Positions 1 through 10,532 of a DNA stretch of 64,000 nucleotides are shown piece after piece; position 1 is the stretch's first letter, and each line of letters starts with the position of its first letter. The notes beneath the pieces were generated by a model. That model searched no databases. It saw nothing but the letters and a program-made list of their open reading frames with translations, and was not told where the DNA came from. This DNA comes from Paraburkholderia bannensis (GTDB lineage: Bacteria > Pseudomonadota > Gammaproteobacteria > Burkholderiales > Burkholderiaceae), in contig NZ_JACHBW010000004.1 of assembly GCF_014200455.1 (NCBI RefSeq), forward strand, positions 124,001 through 188,000. The letters are read 5' to 3'. The translations under genes were made by a program, and so were the position numbers.

Positions 1-2248
1 GCTCGGGTTGCGCGGCCTGCAGCAAGCCGCCGAGATGCGACGGCACGATCTTCAGGATGTCGATGCGATGACGGCGCAGATAATCGCCGCATGCGTCGGG
101 GTCGAAGCTCAAGGCTTCGGCGGGCATATGCAGCGTCCAGCCGGCCCATAGCGCGCCGAACAGCGTCGTGTGACCGAGGTCGGCGGCGGGCGTCGACAGG
201 CATGCCGCGCGTTCGATGCCATCCGGCACGCGCGTGAGCAACGCGTCGAGATAGGCGCTCAGCGCGTCGTGCGCGATCATCACGCCCTTCGGACGGCCGG
301 TCGAGCCGGAGGTATAGATCAGGTACGCGAGCTGGCCGGGGAGCGGCAAGGCGATGTCGAGGTTCGATGCTGCGTTGTCATCCGATACCGCCAGAGCATC
401 CGCCGGATCGATCCGCGTCGTACCGGACGGCAGCCACGCATCGGCATCGTCTCGCGCGATCGCGCACTGCGCGTGACTATCGCTCACCTGCCACGCGAGA
501 CGCCCGGCGGGCGCGGCGATATCGAGCGGCACATAAGCGCCGCCCGCGCGCCACACCGCCAGCACGCCGAGCACGAACTCGACGCCGCGCGGCAACACGA
601 GCGCCACGCGCGACTCGCGCTTCACGCCGGCATCGACAAGACGCTGCGCGAGTCGTCCGGATGCGTTCCACACCGCGCGCCAGTCGAGCGATTGCGCGCC
701 GTCCGCCAGCGCTTGGGCATCGGGCCGCGTGCGCACGATTTGCGCGATGCGAGCCAGCAAGGTGTCGCCGGCAGCGAGCGGCGCATAGGGTGCCGATGCG
801 CGCGGCGCCGACTGCGCGTCGTTCACGGCATCCCCATTCGCGGCATCCCCATTGGCGGCCGCCTGCGCGCGCAATCCCAGCTCGCCCAACGCTCGCTCCG
901 GCTGGGCGGCAAACGCCGCCAGCACATCGCGCAACTGCGCGCCGATCACTTCGATGGCCGCGTGCGTGAAGCGTCGCGTGTCATACGCGAGCACGTATTC
1001 GAACTGCGCGCCCGGCGCGACGATCAGACTGAGCGCATAGGGGTTGCGGCCATCGGTATAACGCATGCCGGGCTCGTGAATATCAGCCGCGCCCAGCATC
1101 CGGACCTGCAGATCGCCCGCACGCGCGCCGCTCGAATCGACCGGATAGTTCTCGATCACGACGATGCTCTCGAACAAGGCGCGTCCGCCGTTCGCCACCG
1201 CCTGGATGCGCGCGAGCGGCACATGCTCGACCGCGCGCAACGCAAACGACCGCGCCTGTTGCGCGCGCACCCAGTCGCCGACCGATTGCGATGCCGACAG
1301 GCGCACCGGCATCGGCACCGTGTTGATGAACACGCCGACCATCGCGTCCATGCCGTCGATCTCGGCCGGCCGGCCCGCCGCCGTCACGCCGAACACGGCT
1401 TCCTCGCGATCCGCGCGACGCGCGAGCAGGAACGCCCACGCCGCCTGCACGACCGAGCCGAGCGTCACGCGCTGCGTGCGCGCGAATTCGACCAGCGCCG
1501 CGCTCGCGGCCGGATCGAGACGCAGGCGTAGCTCCGCATAGCGACGCCGCGCATCGCTCTGCGCGGTGCTTGCGGGCAGTGGCGTCGGCACGTCGAGGCC
1601 GGCGAGCGCGGCGCACCAGCGCGCCTCGGCGGCGTCGCGGTCCTGCGCGTCGAGCCAGCTGCGATACACCTTCAAACCCGGCGCGGGCGCAAGCGGCTCG
1701 CCAGGCCCGGCACTGCGCGCGGCATAACGCGCCATCACTTCGCGCAGCACGATCGGCAGACTCCAGCCGTCGAGCTGCACGTGATGCATGCGCCACACGA
1801 ACCAGAAGCGCTGCTCCGCCACCCGGATCAATTGCAGTTGCAACGAGGCCGCACGCGCCAGATGAAAACCTTCCGCGCGCCGTGCGTCCCAAGCCTGCGC
1901 GAGACGCGCGTGCTGATCCGCTTCGCTCAGCCCGCGCCAATCGTCACATTCGCAAGCGGCATCGGTTTCGCGGTAGACGATCATCGCGGGCTGCGCGAGT
2001 CCTTCCCAGCGGAAATCCGCGCGCAGAATCTCGTGACGCGCGACCACGTCGCGCCACGCGCCGTCGAATGCGTCGATCGACAGCGCGCCTTCCAGTTCGA
2101 ACACGTATTGCGAGTAATACGGATCGTCGCTGCCCGCCTGCAATGCCTGGGTCAACAGGCCCGGTTGCACGCCGAGCAGACGGTGCACGGATTCGATGTT
2201 GCTCTTGCGACGGAAATCCGGGTTCGTCGTCATGATGGCTTCACTCAT
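1..2248 (-). CDS. NRPS-4, siderophore synthetase, C-A... (3' end beyond window)
   Basis: The open frame runs from ATG 2248 (an alternative in-frame ATG at 2233 follows a weak GAGTGA) off the left edge without a stop; at least 749 residues are visible. A condensation domain occupies about residues 15-450 with the catalytic HHVQLDG near residue 153. It is followed by an adenylation domain with the A3 loop IYTSGSTGRPKGV near residue 641. The visible specificity positions read D-L-T-K (ADLGHT and LKIVP segments), the start of the Asp/beta-hydroxy-Asp code DLTKxGHxGK. The N-terminus is short and lacks the usual LSPMQ motif of C domains. It follows NRPS-3, which ends in an epimerase, so this C domain should accept a D-residue donor. 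It starts 55 bp after the NRPS-3 stop, and a Fur-box-like sequence lies in that gap. Function as a siderophore synthetase is inferred from context. Confidence 0.9.
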   Translation of the reverse strand, partial: MSEAIMTTNPDFRRKSNIESVHRLLGVQPGLLTQALQAGSDDPYYSQYVFELEGALSIDAFDGAWRDVVARHEILRADFRWEGLAQPAMIVYRETDAACECDDWRGLSEADQHARLAQAWDARRAEGFHLARAASLQLQLIRVAEQRFWFVWRMHHVQLDGWSLPIVLREVMARYAARSAGPGEPLAPAPGLKVYRSWLDAQDRDAAEARWCAALAGLDVPTPLPASTAQSDARRRYAELRLRLDPAASAALVEFARTQRVTLGSVVQAAWAFLLARRADREEAVFGVTAAGRPAEIDGMDAMVGVFINTVPMPVRLSASQSVGDWVRAQQARSFALRAVEHVPLARIQAVANGGRALFESIVVIENYPVDSSGARAGDLQVRMLGAADIHEPGMRYTDGRNPYALSLIVAPGAQFEYVLAYDTRRFTHAAIEVIGAQLRDVLAAFAAQPERALGELGLRAQAAANGDAANGDAVNDAQSAPRASAPYAPLAAGDTLLARIAQIVRTRPDAQALADGAQSLDWRAVWNASGRLAQRLVDAGVKRESRVALVLPRGVEFVLGVLAVWRAGGAYVPLDIAAPAGRLAWQVSDSHAQCAIARDDADAWLPSGTTRIDPADALAVSDDNAASNLDIALPLPGQLAYLIYTSGSTGRPKGVMIAHDALSAYLDALLTRVPDGIERAACLSTPAADLGHTTLFGALWAGWTLHMPAEALSFDPDACGDYLRRHRIDILKIVPSHLGGLLQAAQPE

Positions 2249-2265
2249 AAATGAGAATCACTACT
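2247..2265. promoter_or_regulatory. Fur-box-like site before NRPS-4
   Basis: The 19-mer ATAAATGAGAATCACTACT matches the GATAATGATAATCATTATC Fur consensus at 12 of 19 positions by hand count. It overlaps the possible ATG at 2248, so if it is functional the ATG at 2233 would be the better start. No clear sigma-70 hexamers were picked out beside it. Confidence 0.35.
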
Positions 2266-2303
2266 ATTTTTTGTCGGAGCAAGCCGCCCGTGGGCGGTCC
2301 GGT

Positions 2304-5300
2304 TCAGTCGTCGAGCTGGTCGAGCAAGGCGTCGAGGTCTTCGCCGGCGAGATCGCTATCGAAGCCGTGAAGCGTTGCCGCATCGTTGCCGTTGCGCGCT
2401 TGCAGCAGCCTGTCGAGCTGCGCATCGAACGTATCGGCGAGCATCTGCGCGCGCGCGCTGTCGATCAGGCCCGGCAGATAGCGCCAGTCGATCGACAACG
2501 CACCGTCGACGATCAACGCGTTCAGTTCGAGCGCGTACGAGCAGACGGTATGCGCACCGGCCGCCTGGCCCGCGTGTTCGCCGGTCGCGATCCGCATGCG
2601 GTTCTGCGCGCCGCCGTTGCCGTTGTTCTGGCCGAATTGGCCGAGGTAGTTGAAGCTCACCTGCGCGCGTGGCAACGCGGCAATCGCGGCACGTTCGGAC
2701 TCGCTGCCCAGCGACTCCAGCACGCCGTAGTGCATGCCCTTGTTCGGCACGTTGCGCAGCGTGGTTTTCACCGAGACGAGCGTGTTCGATGCGGCCTTGT
2801 CTGCGCTTGTGGCTGCCGAGGCGTTGGCGGCGTCGAACCACATCGGATAACGCGTCGTGAACCAACCCACTGTGCGCGTCAGGTCCACGCCGTCGATGAC
2901 TTCCTCGCGGCCATGGCCTTCCAGTTCGATCAGCACGCCCGCGCGCCCGCTCCATCCCGCGAGCGTAGTCACGAGCGCGGCCAGCAACAGTTCCTCCACG
3001 CGTGCCTGCTGCGCCGACGACGCTTCCTGCAGCAATGCACGCGTACGCGTTTCGTCGAGCTGGCGGCGCAACACCTTGCTTGCGCCCAGCGTGCGGTCCA
3101 CTTCTTCGAGGCGCGCCGCGAGCGGCAAGCCGCCGCGCGCACGCGCCGCGTCGTCCCAGGCCGATGCCGCCGACAGTTGTCGCTGCCAGTAAGTCAGCTC
3201 ATTGCGGACGGTGTCGCGCCGCGCGTGAGCTGACAGCGCTTCGGTCCACTCGCCCCAGCTGAGGCTTTGCGCGGGCAACACGACCGGCTGTCCGGCGAGC
3301 GCCTGCTCGTACGCCTGGCCCAGCTCTTCGAGCAGAATGCGCCACGACACGCCATCGATACTCAGGTGATGCACGACCAGCAGCAGACGCGAGCCGCCGC
3401 CCGGTATATCGAAGCTAACCGCGCGCCACAACGGACCGCGCTCGATGTCGAGCGACGCCTGTACCCGCGCGCCATGCGCGGACAACGCCGACTGCCAGTC
3501 GGCTTCGCCGGTGAGATCGATGTAGCCGATCGCGTCGACTGCGTCGGCGTCGCAAGCTACATCGCGTGCCACGCACCGTTGGGTCCATCCGCCATGCGCG
3601 TCGCGCGAATCATTGCGCGATGCGTCATGCGAAGCGTCGCGTGAAAACCGCAGACGCAGCGCGTCATGACGCTGCATCACCGCCAGCACCGCCGCCTGCA
3701 GCGCGGCCGCCGACAAACGCTCATCCGCCGCCAGCAGCACCGATTGATTCCAGTGCGCCGGACCATCCGGATGCTCGTCGAAGAACCAGCGCTGGATCGG
3801 CGTCAGCGCGAGCGGTCCCGCGATCTCGCGATAGGCACGCATCGGCGCCGCTTGCGGCACGCATTGCGCCAACGCGGCCACGCTTTGATGCTCGAACAGT
3901 TCGCGCACGCTCAGCGCCATGCCTTCGGCACGCGCGCGGCTGATCGCCTGAATCGCGAGGATCGAATCGCCGCCGAGCGCAAAGAAGTTATCGTCGACGC
4001 CGATCTCGTTGCGGCCCAACACCGCGCGCCAGATTGCGAGCAGACGCGCTTCGCGTTCATCGCGAGCGGCGCTCAGTTGGCGCGGCGTGCCGGCGTTGTC
4101 GAGCAACGGTTGCGGCAACGCGCGTTTGTCGACCTTGCCATTCGGCGTGAGCGGCAAGGCCGCGAGCGGCACCACCGCGGCGGGCACCATGTACGCGGGC
4201 AAACGTTGCGCGAGCGCCGCATGCAAGGCCGCGCCGACCTGCTCGTTATCCGCATCGTCGATCACCGCGTAGGCGAGCAGCTTGCGCGCGTCGTCCGCGC
4301 CGCTGATCATCGCAACCGCTTCGCGCACGCCGGGCAGCGCGCGCAATGCGGTCTCCACTTCCGACAACTCGATGCGATAGCCGCGCAGCTTCACCTGCCG
4401 GTCGTCGCGTCCCACGTAATCGAAGCCATGGCCCGCATCGCCCGCGCGCTGCACGCACACGTCGCCGGTGCGATAGAGGCGCGAGCCCGGCGGCCCGAAC
4501 GGGTCGGGCACGAAGCGCTCGGCGGTCGTCGCCGGCCGGCCGGGATAGCCGCGCGCCAACGCAGCGCCGCCGATGCACAACTCACCCGCCGCGCCCGGCG
4601 GCGTCGGGTTGCTCCATGCGTCGAGCAAACGCGCGATACGGCCGGGATAGGGCAAGCCGATCGTGACGACCGGCGCCTCGATATCCACCGCTTCTGTGCG
4701 GCGGCTCAGCGCCGAGATCGCCGCTTCGGTCGGGCCGTAGGTGTTTTCGAAACGCACGTCGCGCAAGCCGCTGGCGCGCCATTGCGCGAGCGCCGCACCG
4801 TTGAGCGCTTCGCCGCCGATCGTCACCAGACGCAACGCGGGCAGCGCCGCCGGCAAATCGCGCAACCATTGCTGCCAGAACGCGGTCGGCAGATCGATGA
4901 CGCTCACCGCTTCGTCGCGCAGCACCGCGTTGAATTCCGGCCAGCTCCACAGATCCGGACCGCGCAATACCACGCGTGCACCGACGCACAATGCGGGCAG
5001 CAACTGCTCAAGCGCCGCATCGAAATTGATGGTCGAGAACTGCAGCACGCAATCGCCCGCGTGCACGCCGAAGCGCGCGATCACGTCATCGACGTGCACG
5101 GACAGCGCGGCGTGCGTCATCGCGACGCCCTTCGGCACGCCGGTCGAACCGGACGTGTACATCACATAGGCGAGTTGCGGCGCGAGCGGCATACGCGGCG
5201 TGAAATTCAACCACGACGGCGACGATAGCGAAGCCGCGTTGTTTTCCATCTCCTCCAGCGCGTGCAGCGTGCGTCCTTGCAGCACCCCGCTCAGTCGCGT

Positions 5301-8300
5301 GGCGCTGAGGCGATCCACCACGACATGCTCGATGCCCGCATCGGCGACGATCTGCGCGAGACGCTCGGGCGGATATTGCGGATCGAGCGGCACGAAGGCC
5401 GCGCCCGCGCTCCAGATACCGAACAGCGCGGCCACCATCGACGGCGAACGCGACACGCACAGACCGACGCGCGCTTCGTCGCGCACACCGGCCGCGTGCA
5501 GCGTGGCACCGACACGCAGCGCACGAGCGGCGAGCGTCGCGTAATCGAACGCGGCTTCGGCGGGCGTGGCCGGCGAGCGCAACGCGGGCGCGCCGGGTTG
5601 CGTGCGCGCCACGCGCATGAAACGTTCGAGCACCGCGACATAAGGCCGATCCGCCGCCGCGGATGCGCCCGTGGCCAGCGTCAGCGCAATCGCGGCCAGC
5701 GCCTGGCGAGGCGCGGCCAACACCTGCGAGACGAGTTCGAGATAGTGATCCGCGATCTGCTCGATCACGACGCGATCGAAAATATCGCTCGCATAGCCGA
5801 ACGACACGCGCAACGCGTCGCCCTGATCGGTGATGTCGAGCGTGAGATCGAACTGCGCGGTCTCGCCGCCGAGTTCCGGCAGATCGAGCGCGCCGACCGT
5901 GATGCCGCTCAGGTTCGCGAACTGTTCGGGCGGCGTGACCTGCAGGTTGAACATGGTCTGGAACAACGGCGTCAGACCGAGATCGCGCTGCGGCTGCACG
6001 ACGTCCACCAGTTGCGCGAACGGCACCGATGCATGCGCCTGCGCCGCGACCACTTCCGCCCGCGTGGCAGCCAGCAGCGTGTCGAACGGACAATGCCCGG
6101 CAGCCTCGCCGCGAATCACCAGCGTGTTGACGAAGAAGCCGATCAGCGATTCGGTTTCGAGCCGATCGCGATTGGCGACCGGAATGCCGATGCGGATATC
6201 GTTCTGCCCGCTATAGCGATGCAGCAGCGCCTGGTAGCACGCGAGCAGCGTCATGAAGAGCGTCACTCCCTCGCGCTGCGACAGCTCGCGCAGCGCGCGC
6301 GTCGTCGGCGCATCGATGCGGCGCAGGCAGCGGCCGCCGGCCGCGCTGCGCTGAGCGGGCCGCGCGCGCGACAACGGCAGGTTCAGCACCGGCTGTTCGC
6401 CCGCGAGACGCTCGCACCACCAGCGCAGATCGGCCTCGCGGCGGCCGCCTTCGGCGCGCTCCCAGTGCGCGTAGTCCGCGCCCTGGATCGGCAGCGGCGG
6501 CAGTTCCGGCGCGAAGCCGCGTCGCGACGCTTCGTAACAGGCGCAAAACTCTTCGATCAGCACGTCCATCGACCAGCCGTCGGAGACGATGTGATGCATC
6601 ACCACCGCGAGCACGTGTTCGGTGTCGCTCGACGACAGCAACGCGACGCGCAGCAACGGGCCGTGTTCGAGATCGAACGGCTCGCTCACGCAGTCGTGCA
6701 AGACGGCGGCCAGCGCGCGCGGATCAGCGCAGTCCAGCGTGGCCGCGCGCCAGTCGTAGCGGACTGCATCCGCAATACGCTGCACCGGCTTGCCGTCGAG
6801 CGCGACGAAGGTCGTACGCAAGGCTTCGTGGCGCGCGACGATCGTGTCGAATGCGGCGCGCACGGCAGCGGTGTCGAGCGAGCCGCTCAAACGTACCGCG
6901 CCGGGCACGTGATAGGCGGCGCTTTGCGGTTCCAGTTGCCACAGCACCCACAGACGTTCCTGCGCGAACGAGAGCGGCAGATTGTCCGGCGATGCGTCCG
7001 TGGGACGGCGCGTGATCGGCGCGGTGTTTGCGGTTGCATGGGCGCTTGCATGTGCGCTTGCATGTGCGCTTGCATGCGCGCTTGCGTGAGTGCCTGCACC
7101 TGCGCTTGCGTCCGATGCCGATCCGCCGTCAGCGGTTGCGGCTTCCTCGATGCTCCGCGCGAGTCGCGACAGCACGGGCTGGCTGAACACGCTCTGCAAC
7201 GGCAAGTTCACCCCGAGACGTTGACGCACGCGCGCCACCACCTTCACGGCCGACAGCGAGTGACCGCCGAGCGCGAAAAAGTCGTCGTCAGCGCCGGGCA
7301 ACGCGCCGCCCAGCACGTCCTGCCAGATTTCGGCCAGCGCGATTTCCTGCGGCGTGCGCGGCGCGACACGCGAACGTTCGACCGCGACTTCATCCGGCGC
7401 GGGCAACGCGCGCACGTCGAGCTTGCCGTTCAGCGTCAGCGGCAGCGCGTCCAGTCGCACGAGCGCGGCTGGCACCATATGCGCGGGCAAACGCGCGGCA
7501 AGGTGCTCACGCAACGCGGCCGCATCGGCATTCACGCCGACGTAGTAGGCGATCAGACGCAAACCGCCCTGCGGGTCGGCTCCCGGCACGACAACCGCCG
7601 AGCGGATCGACGGATGCTCGATCAGCACCGCCTGGATTTCGCCCGGTTCGATGCGAAAGCCCCGAATTTTGACCTGCGCATCATTGCGGCCGAGGTATTC
7701 GAGTTCGCCATCGCGACGCCGCCGCGCAACGTCGCCCGAACGATAGAGGCGCGCGCCCGGCGGCCCGAACGGGTCCGGCACGAAGCGGCTCGCGGTCAGA
7801 CCCGGACGGCCGAGGTAAGCGCGCGCGAGACCCGCACCGCCGACGCACAACTCACCGCATACGCCGAACGGCGCGGGGTTCAGAACCGCGTCGAGCACGT
7901 GCAGACTCAGATCGGCGATCGGTGCGCCAATCAGGCTCGGCGCGCCGGCGGCTTCAGTGCCGGCTGCGCCGCCGCTTACGGTGTCGGCCAGCGTGATGTC
8001 GCGCGCGGTGACGTGCACCGTCGTCTCGGTGATGCCGTACATGTTCACGACGCGCGGTGCGCGTGCGCCGCGCCATGCGAGCCAGCGCGACAGCGTCGCC
8101 GGTTCGAGTTTTTCGCCGCCGAAGATCACGCAGCGCAACGCGGGCAACGGCGCGTTCAGATCGAGTTCGACCTGAGTGAGCGGCACAAACGCGGACGGCG
8201 TCTGATTCAGGATCGTCACGCCGGTTTCGCGCAGCAGCGCGTGGAAATCCTGCGGCGAGCGCGCGACCCAATGCGGGACCACCACCGCGACGCCGCCGAA

Positions 8301-10532
8301 CGACAGCGCGCCGAAGTATTCCCAGACGGAGAAGTCGAACGCATACGAGTGGAAGCAGCTCCACACATCGGCGGGACCGAAACCGAATTGCGCGTGAGTC
8401 GCATCGAGCAGACGCGTGACATTGCGATGCGTGACGCCGACGCCCTTCGGCTGACCGGTCGAGCCGGACGTGTAGATCACGTAGGCAAGCTGATCGGGGT
8501 GCAGAGCCGGGAAGACGAGACCGCGGTCCTGGTTGTCTTCATCGTTCGCCTCGCTGTCGAGCGAGACGACGATGCAATCGAGCGGCGCGAGCAACGCGGC
8601 GAGCTTGTCGCGCGATCCGGCGTCCGCGACCACGCGGCGAATGCCCGCATCCGCGATGATGTATTGCAGACGTTCGACCGGATAGCCCGGATCGAGCGGC
8701 ACGTAAGCCGCGCCGCTCGCCAGCACGCCGTACAGCGCGGCCGGCAACGCGGCCGTGCGCTGCACGCACAGACCGACGCGTTCCTCGCGCTGTACGCCGG
8801 CTTCGAGCAAACGCGCGGCAACCGCGCGAGCCGCCGACGCGAGTTGCCCGTAGTCGAGCTGCCGGTCTTGCGCATGCACGGCGCGGGCGGCCGGTTGCGA
8901 TTGCGCCAGCGCGAACAGGCGCTCGGTCAGCGAGACAAAGGGATACGACGTCGCGAGCGTGGTTGCAGCGGTTTCAGCCGATGCCGCGCCGCCCGGTCCC
9001 ACGCGCAGATTCCCCAATGCCCTTTCCGGCTGCGCGACGATCTGCGCGATCAGGCTCACGAAGTCGTCGGCGAGTTGCGCGACGGTGACTTCGTCGAACA
9101 CGTCGGTCGCATAGATGAACGCGCATTCGAAGGTGTCGGCGTCGTCGCGGATGTCGAGCGTCAGATCGAAGCGCGCGACCGGCTGCTCGCCACGCCACTC
9201 GGACGCACGCAGCCCCGGCAGCGCGGGCATCCCCTCGCCGGACACGTCGAGCAGATTGAACATCGCTTGGAACACCGGCGTGACGCCGACGATCGCGGGC
9301 GGGCGCAGTGCTTCGACCACGCGCGCGAACGGCGCCTGCTGATGCGCAAGCGCCTGCGTGACGCGCTGTTGCACCTGGGCCAGCAGCGCATCGAACGGCG
9401 CGGCGCTGTCCAGTTGCGCGTCGATCACCACGGTGTTGACGAAGCAGCCGATCAAGCCGGCGGTTTCCGCGCGATCGCGATTGGCGAGCGGCATGCCGAT
9501 GCGCAGATCGCGCTGGCCGCTGTGACGCGCGAGCAGCACGTCGAAGACCGCCAGCATCGCCGCCGATACCGTGCCGCGCCGGCTGCGCACGAATGCGCGC
9601 CACGCCTGCGCCTGCCGCGTATCGAGCACGCGTATCACGCGTGCGCCATGCGTGTTGCGCGCGCCGTTGCGGGCGCGGTCATACGGCAGCGCGAGCGGGT
9701 CCTGTGGCTCGCCGAGGCGGCTGCGCCAGTAGTCGAGGTCGGCCGCGTCGCGCGTTTCGTCGCGCCATTCGCGTTGCCACACCGCGTAATCGCGGAACTG
9801 GATCGGCAAGGCATCGCGCGATTGCGTCGCGCCGGCCGCGTAGCCCGCGACGAAGTCCTTGACCAGCACGCCCATCGACCAGCCGTCGGAGATCAGATGA
9901 TGCATCGTCACTAGCAGCAGATGCGCGTCGGTGCCGATCGTCAGGAATGCGATGCGCCACAGCGGACCGCGTTCGAGGTCGAACGGGCGCAGCGCGAAGG
10001 TTTGCGCGAAAGCGTCGATGCGGGATTGGGGGGCCACGGTGCCTGCGGTGACTTCCGGTTCGCTGCTTGCGCCGCGCAGATCGTGGAACTCGCACAGACC
10101 GGCTGCCTGCGCGGCGTCGAAATCGTCGACGATCTGCAGCGGCTCGCCGTCACGTTCGACGATCCGCGTGCGCAACGTCTCATGACGTTCGACAAGCGCC
10201 GCGACCGCGGCACGCAGACGCGCTTGGTCGAGCGCGCCGTCCAGACGCACGCCGCCGCTCATGTGGTAAGCGGCGCTGTCCGGTTCGAGCCGCGCGAGAA
10301 ACCACAGTTGGGTCTGGCTGTCGGAGAGCGGCGCGTGGCCCGCCTCCTCGCCGCTGCGCGCGGCGATCGGCACGATCGGCAACTGCGCGGGATCGATGTT
10401 CAGTTCGCCGACACGGCTGCGCAACTGCGCTCGCTTGTCCGCGCTCAACGCGGCGTACCTGGCGGAGATCGCGCGACGGTCGCGCGCTGCGGCGGTTTGG
10501 CCCGCGTTGTCCTGAGCTGGTGGCTGGTTCAT
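2304..10532 (-). CDS. NRPS-3, siderophore synthetase, C-A-T-C-A-T-E
   Basis: A 2742-residue two-module synthetase. Module 1: C domain (HHLISDG at residues 211-217), A domain (IYTSGSTGQPKGV near 686, NMYGITETT near 831), T domain (FFALGGHSL near 1087). Module 2: C (HHIVSDG near 1314), A (MYTSGSTGVPKGV near 1790, NTYGPTEAA near 1932), T (FFALGGDSI near 2182), and a terminal epimerization domain (HHLSIDG near 2387, FNYLGQF near 2627). Residues read by eye at the binding-pocket positions give DFWNIGMVHK for module 1, the textbook Thr code, and DAEDTGTISK for module 2, which suggests a basic residue (Glu and Asp at pocket positions 239 and 278) that is then epimerized. A His/Ala/Ser repeat linker joins the modules. 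No strong Shine-Dalgarno precedes ATG 10532. The gene follows the import genes after a 348-bp gap. There is no thioesterase, so the chain must pass to NRPS-4. Confidence 0.95.
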   Translation of the reverse strand: MNQPPAQDNAGQTAAARDRRAISARYAALSADKRAQLRSRVGELNIDPAQLPIVPIAARSGEEAGHAPLSDSQTQLWFLARLEPDSAAYHMSGGVRLDGALDQARLRAAVAALVERHETLRTRIVERDGEPLQIVDDFDAAQAAGLCEFHDLRGASSEPEVTAGTVAPQSRIDAFAQTFALRPFDLERGPLWRIAFLTIGTDAHLLLVTMHHLISDGWSMGVLVKDFVAGYAAGATQSRDALPIQFRDYAVWQREWRDETRDAADLDYWRSRLGEPQDPLALPYDRARNGARNTHGARVIRVLDTRQAQAWRAFVRSRRGTVSAAMLAVFDVLLARHSGQRDLRIGMPLANRDRAETAGLIGCFVNTVVIDAQLDSAAPFDALLAQVQQRVTQALAHQQAPFARVVEALRPPAIVGVTPVFQAMFNLLDVSGEGMPALPGLRASEWRGEQPVARFDLTLDIRDDADTFECAFIYATDVFDEVTVAQLADDFVSLIAQIVAQPERALGNLRVGPGGAASAETAATTLATSYPFVSLTERLFALAQSQPAARAVHAQDRQLDYGQLASAARAVAARLLEAGVQREERVGLCVQRTAALPAALYGVLASGAAYVPLDPGYPVERLQYIIADAGIRRVVADAGSRDKLAALLAPLDCIVVSLDSEANDEDNQDRGLVFPALHPDQLAYVIYTSGSTGQPKGVGVTHRNVTRLLDATHAQFGFGPADVWSCFHSYAFDFSVWEYFGALSFGGVAVVVPHWVARSPQDFHALLRETGVTILNQTPSAFVPLTQVELDLNAPLPALRCVIFGGEKLEPATLSRWLAWRGARAPRVVNMYGITETTVHVTARDITLADTVSGGAAGTEAAGAPSLIGAPIADLSLHVLDAVLNPAPFGVCGELCVGGAGLARAYLGRPGLTASRFVPDPFGPPGARLYRSGDVARRRRDGELEYLGRNDAQVKIRGFRIEPGEIQAVLIEHPSIRSAVVVPGADPQGGLRLIAYYVGVNADAAALREHLAARLPAHMVPAALVRLDALPLTLNGKLDVRALPAPDEVAVERSRVAPRTPQEIALAEIWQDVLGGALPGADDDFFALGGHSLSAVKVVARVRQRLGVNLPLQSVFSQPVLSRLARSIEEAATADGGSASDASAGAGTHASAHASAHASAHASAHATANTAPITRRPTDASPDNLPLSFAQERLWVLWQLEPQSAAYHVPGAVRLSGSLDTAAVRAAFDTIVARHEALRTTFVALDGKPVQRIADAVRYDWRAATLDCADPRALAAVLHDCVSEPFDLEHGPLLRVALLSSSDTEHVLAVVMHHIVSDGWSMDVLIEEFCACYEASRRGFAPELPPLPIQGADYAHWERAEGGRREADLRWWCERLAGEQPVLNLPLSRARPAQRSAAGGRCLRRIDAPTTRALRELSQREGVTLFMTLLACYQALLHRYSGQNDIRIGIPVANRDRLETESLIGFFVNTLVIRGEAAGHCPFDTLLAATRAEVVAAQAHASVPFAQLVDVVQPQRDLGLTPLFQTMFNLQVTPPEQFANLSGITVGALDLPELGGETAQFDLTLDITDQGDALRVSFGYASDIFDRVVIEQIADHYLELVSQVLAAPRQALAAIALTLATGASAAADRPYVAVLERFMRVARTQPGAPALRSPATPAEAAFDYATLAARALRVGATLHAAGVRDEARVGLCVSRSPSMVAALFGIWSAGAAFVPLDPQYPPERLAQIVADAGIEHVVVDRLSATRLSGVLQGRTLHALEEMENNAASLSSPSWLNFTPRMPLAPQLAYVMYTSGSTGVPKGVAMTHAALSVHVDDVIARFGVHAGDCVLQFSTINFDAALEQLLPALCVGARVVLRGPDLWSWPEFNAVLRDEAVSVIDLPTAFWQQWLRDLPAALPALRLVTIGGEALNGAALAQWRASGLRDVRFENTYGPTEAAISALSRRTEAVDIEAPVVTIGLPYPGRIARLLDAWSNPTPPGAAGELCIGGAALARGYPGRPATTAERFVPDPFGPPGSRLYRTGDVCVQRAGDAGHGFDYVGRDDRQVKLRGYRIELSEVETALRALPGVREAVAMISGADDARKLLAYAVIDDADNEQVGAALHAALAQRLPAYMVPAAVVPLAALPLTPNGKVDKRALPQPLLDNAGTPRQLSAARDEREARLLAIWRAVLGRNEIGVDDNFFALGGDSILAIQAISRARAEGMALSVRELFEHQSVAALAQCVPQAAPMRAYREIAGPLALTPIQRWFFDEHPDGPAHWNQSVLLAADERLSAAALQAAVLAVMQRHDALRLRFSRDASHDASRNDSRDAHGGWTQRCVARDVACDADAVDAIGYIDLTGEADWQSALSAHGARVQASLDIERGPLWRAVSFDIPGGGSRLLLVVHHLSIDGVSWRILLEELGQAYEQALAGQPVVLPAQSLSWGEWTEALSAHARRDTVRNELTYWQRQLSAASAWDDAARARGGLPLAARLEEVDRTLGASKVLRRQLDETRTRALLQEASSAQQARVEELLLAALVTTLAGWSGRAGVLIELEGHGREEVIDGVDLTRTVGWFTTRYPMWFDAANASAATSADKAASNTLVSVKTTLRNVPNKGMHYGVLESLGSESERAAIAALPRAQVSFNYLGQFGQNNGNGGAQNRMRIATGEHAGQAAGAHTVCSYALELNALIVDGALSIDWRYLPGLIDSARAQMLADTFDAQLDRLLQARNGNDAATLHGFDSDLAGEDLDALLDQLDD
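7030..7089. repeat. Five 12-bp tandem units inside the NRPS-3 linker
   Basis: Units of the form GCGCTTGCATGT run in frame at 7030-7041 (diverged), 7042-7053, 7054-7065, 7066-7077 and 7078-7089 (diverged). On the coding strand they encode a repeating His-Ala-Ser-Ala tetrapeptide in the linker between the first T domain and the second C domain. Copy-number change would alter linker length by four residues without shifting the frame. Confidence 0.9.

Noticed and set aside
5262..9914. A 1550-residue plus-strand open frame opposite NRPS-3
   Set aside because: It is a GC-rich antisense shadow with an Arg/Gln/His-rich composition and no recognisable domain; the minus-strand NRPS is clearly the gene.
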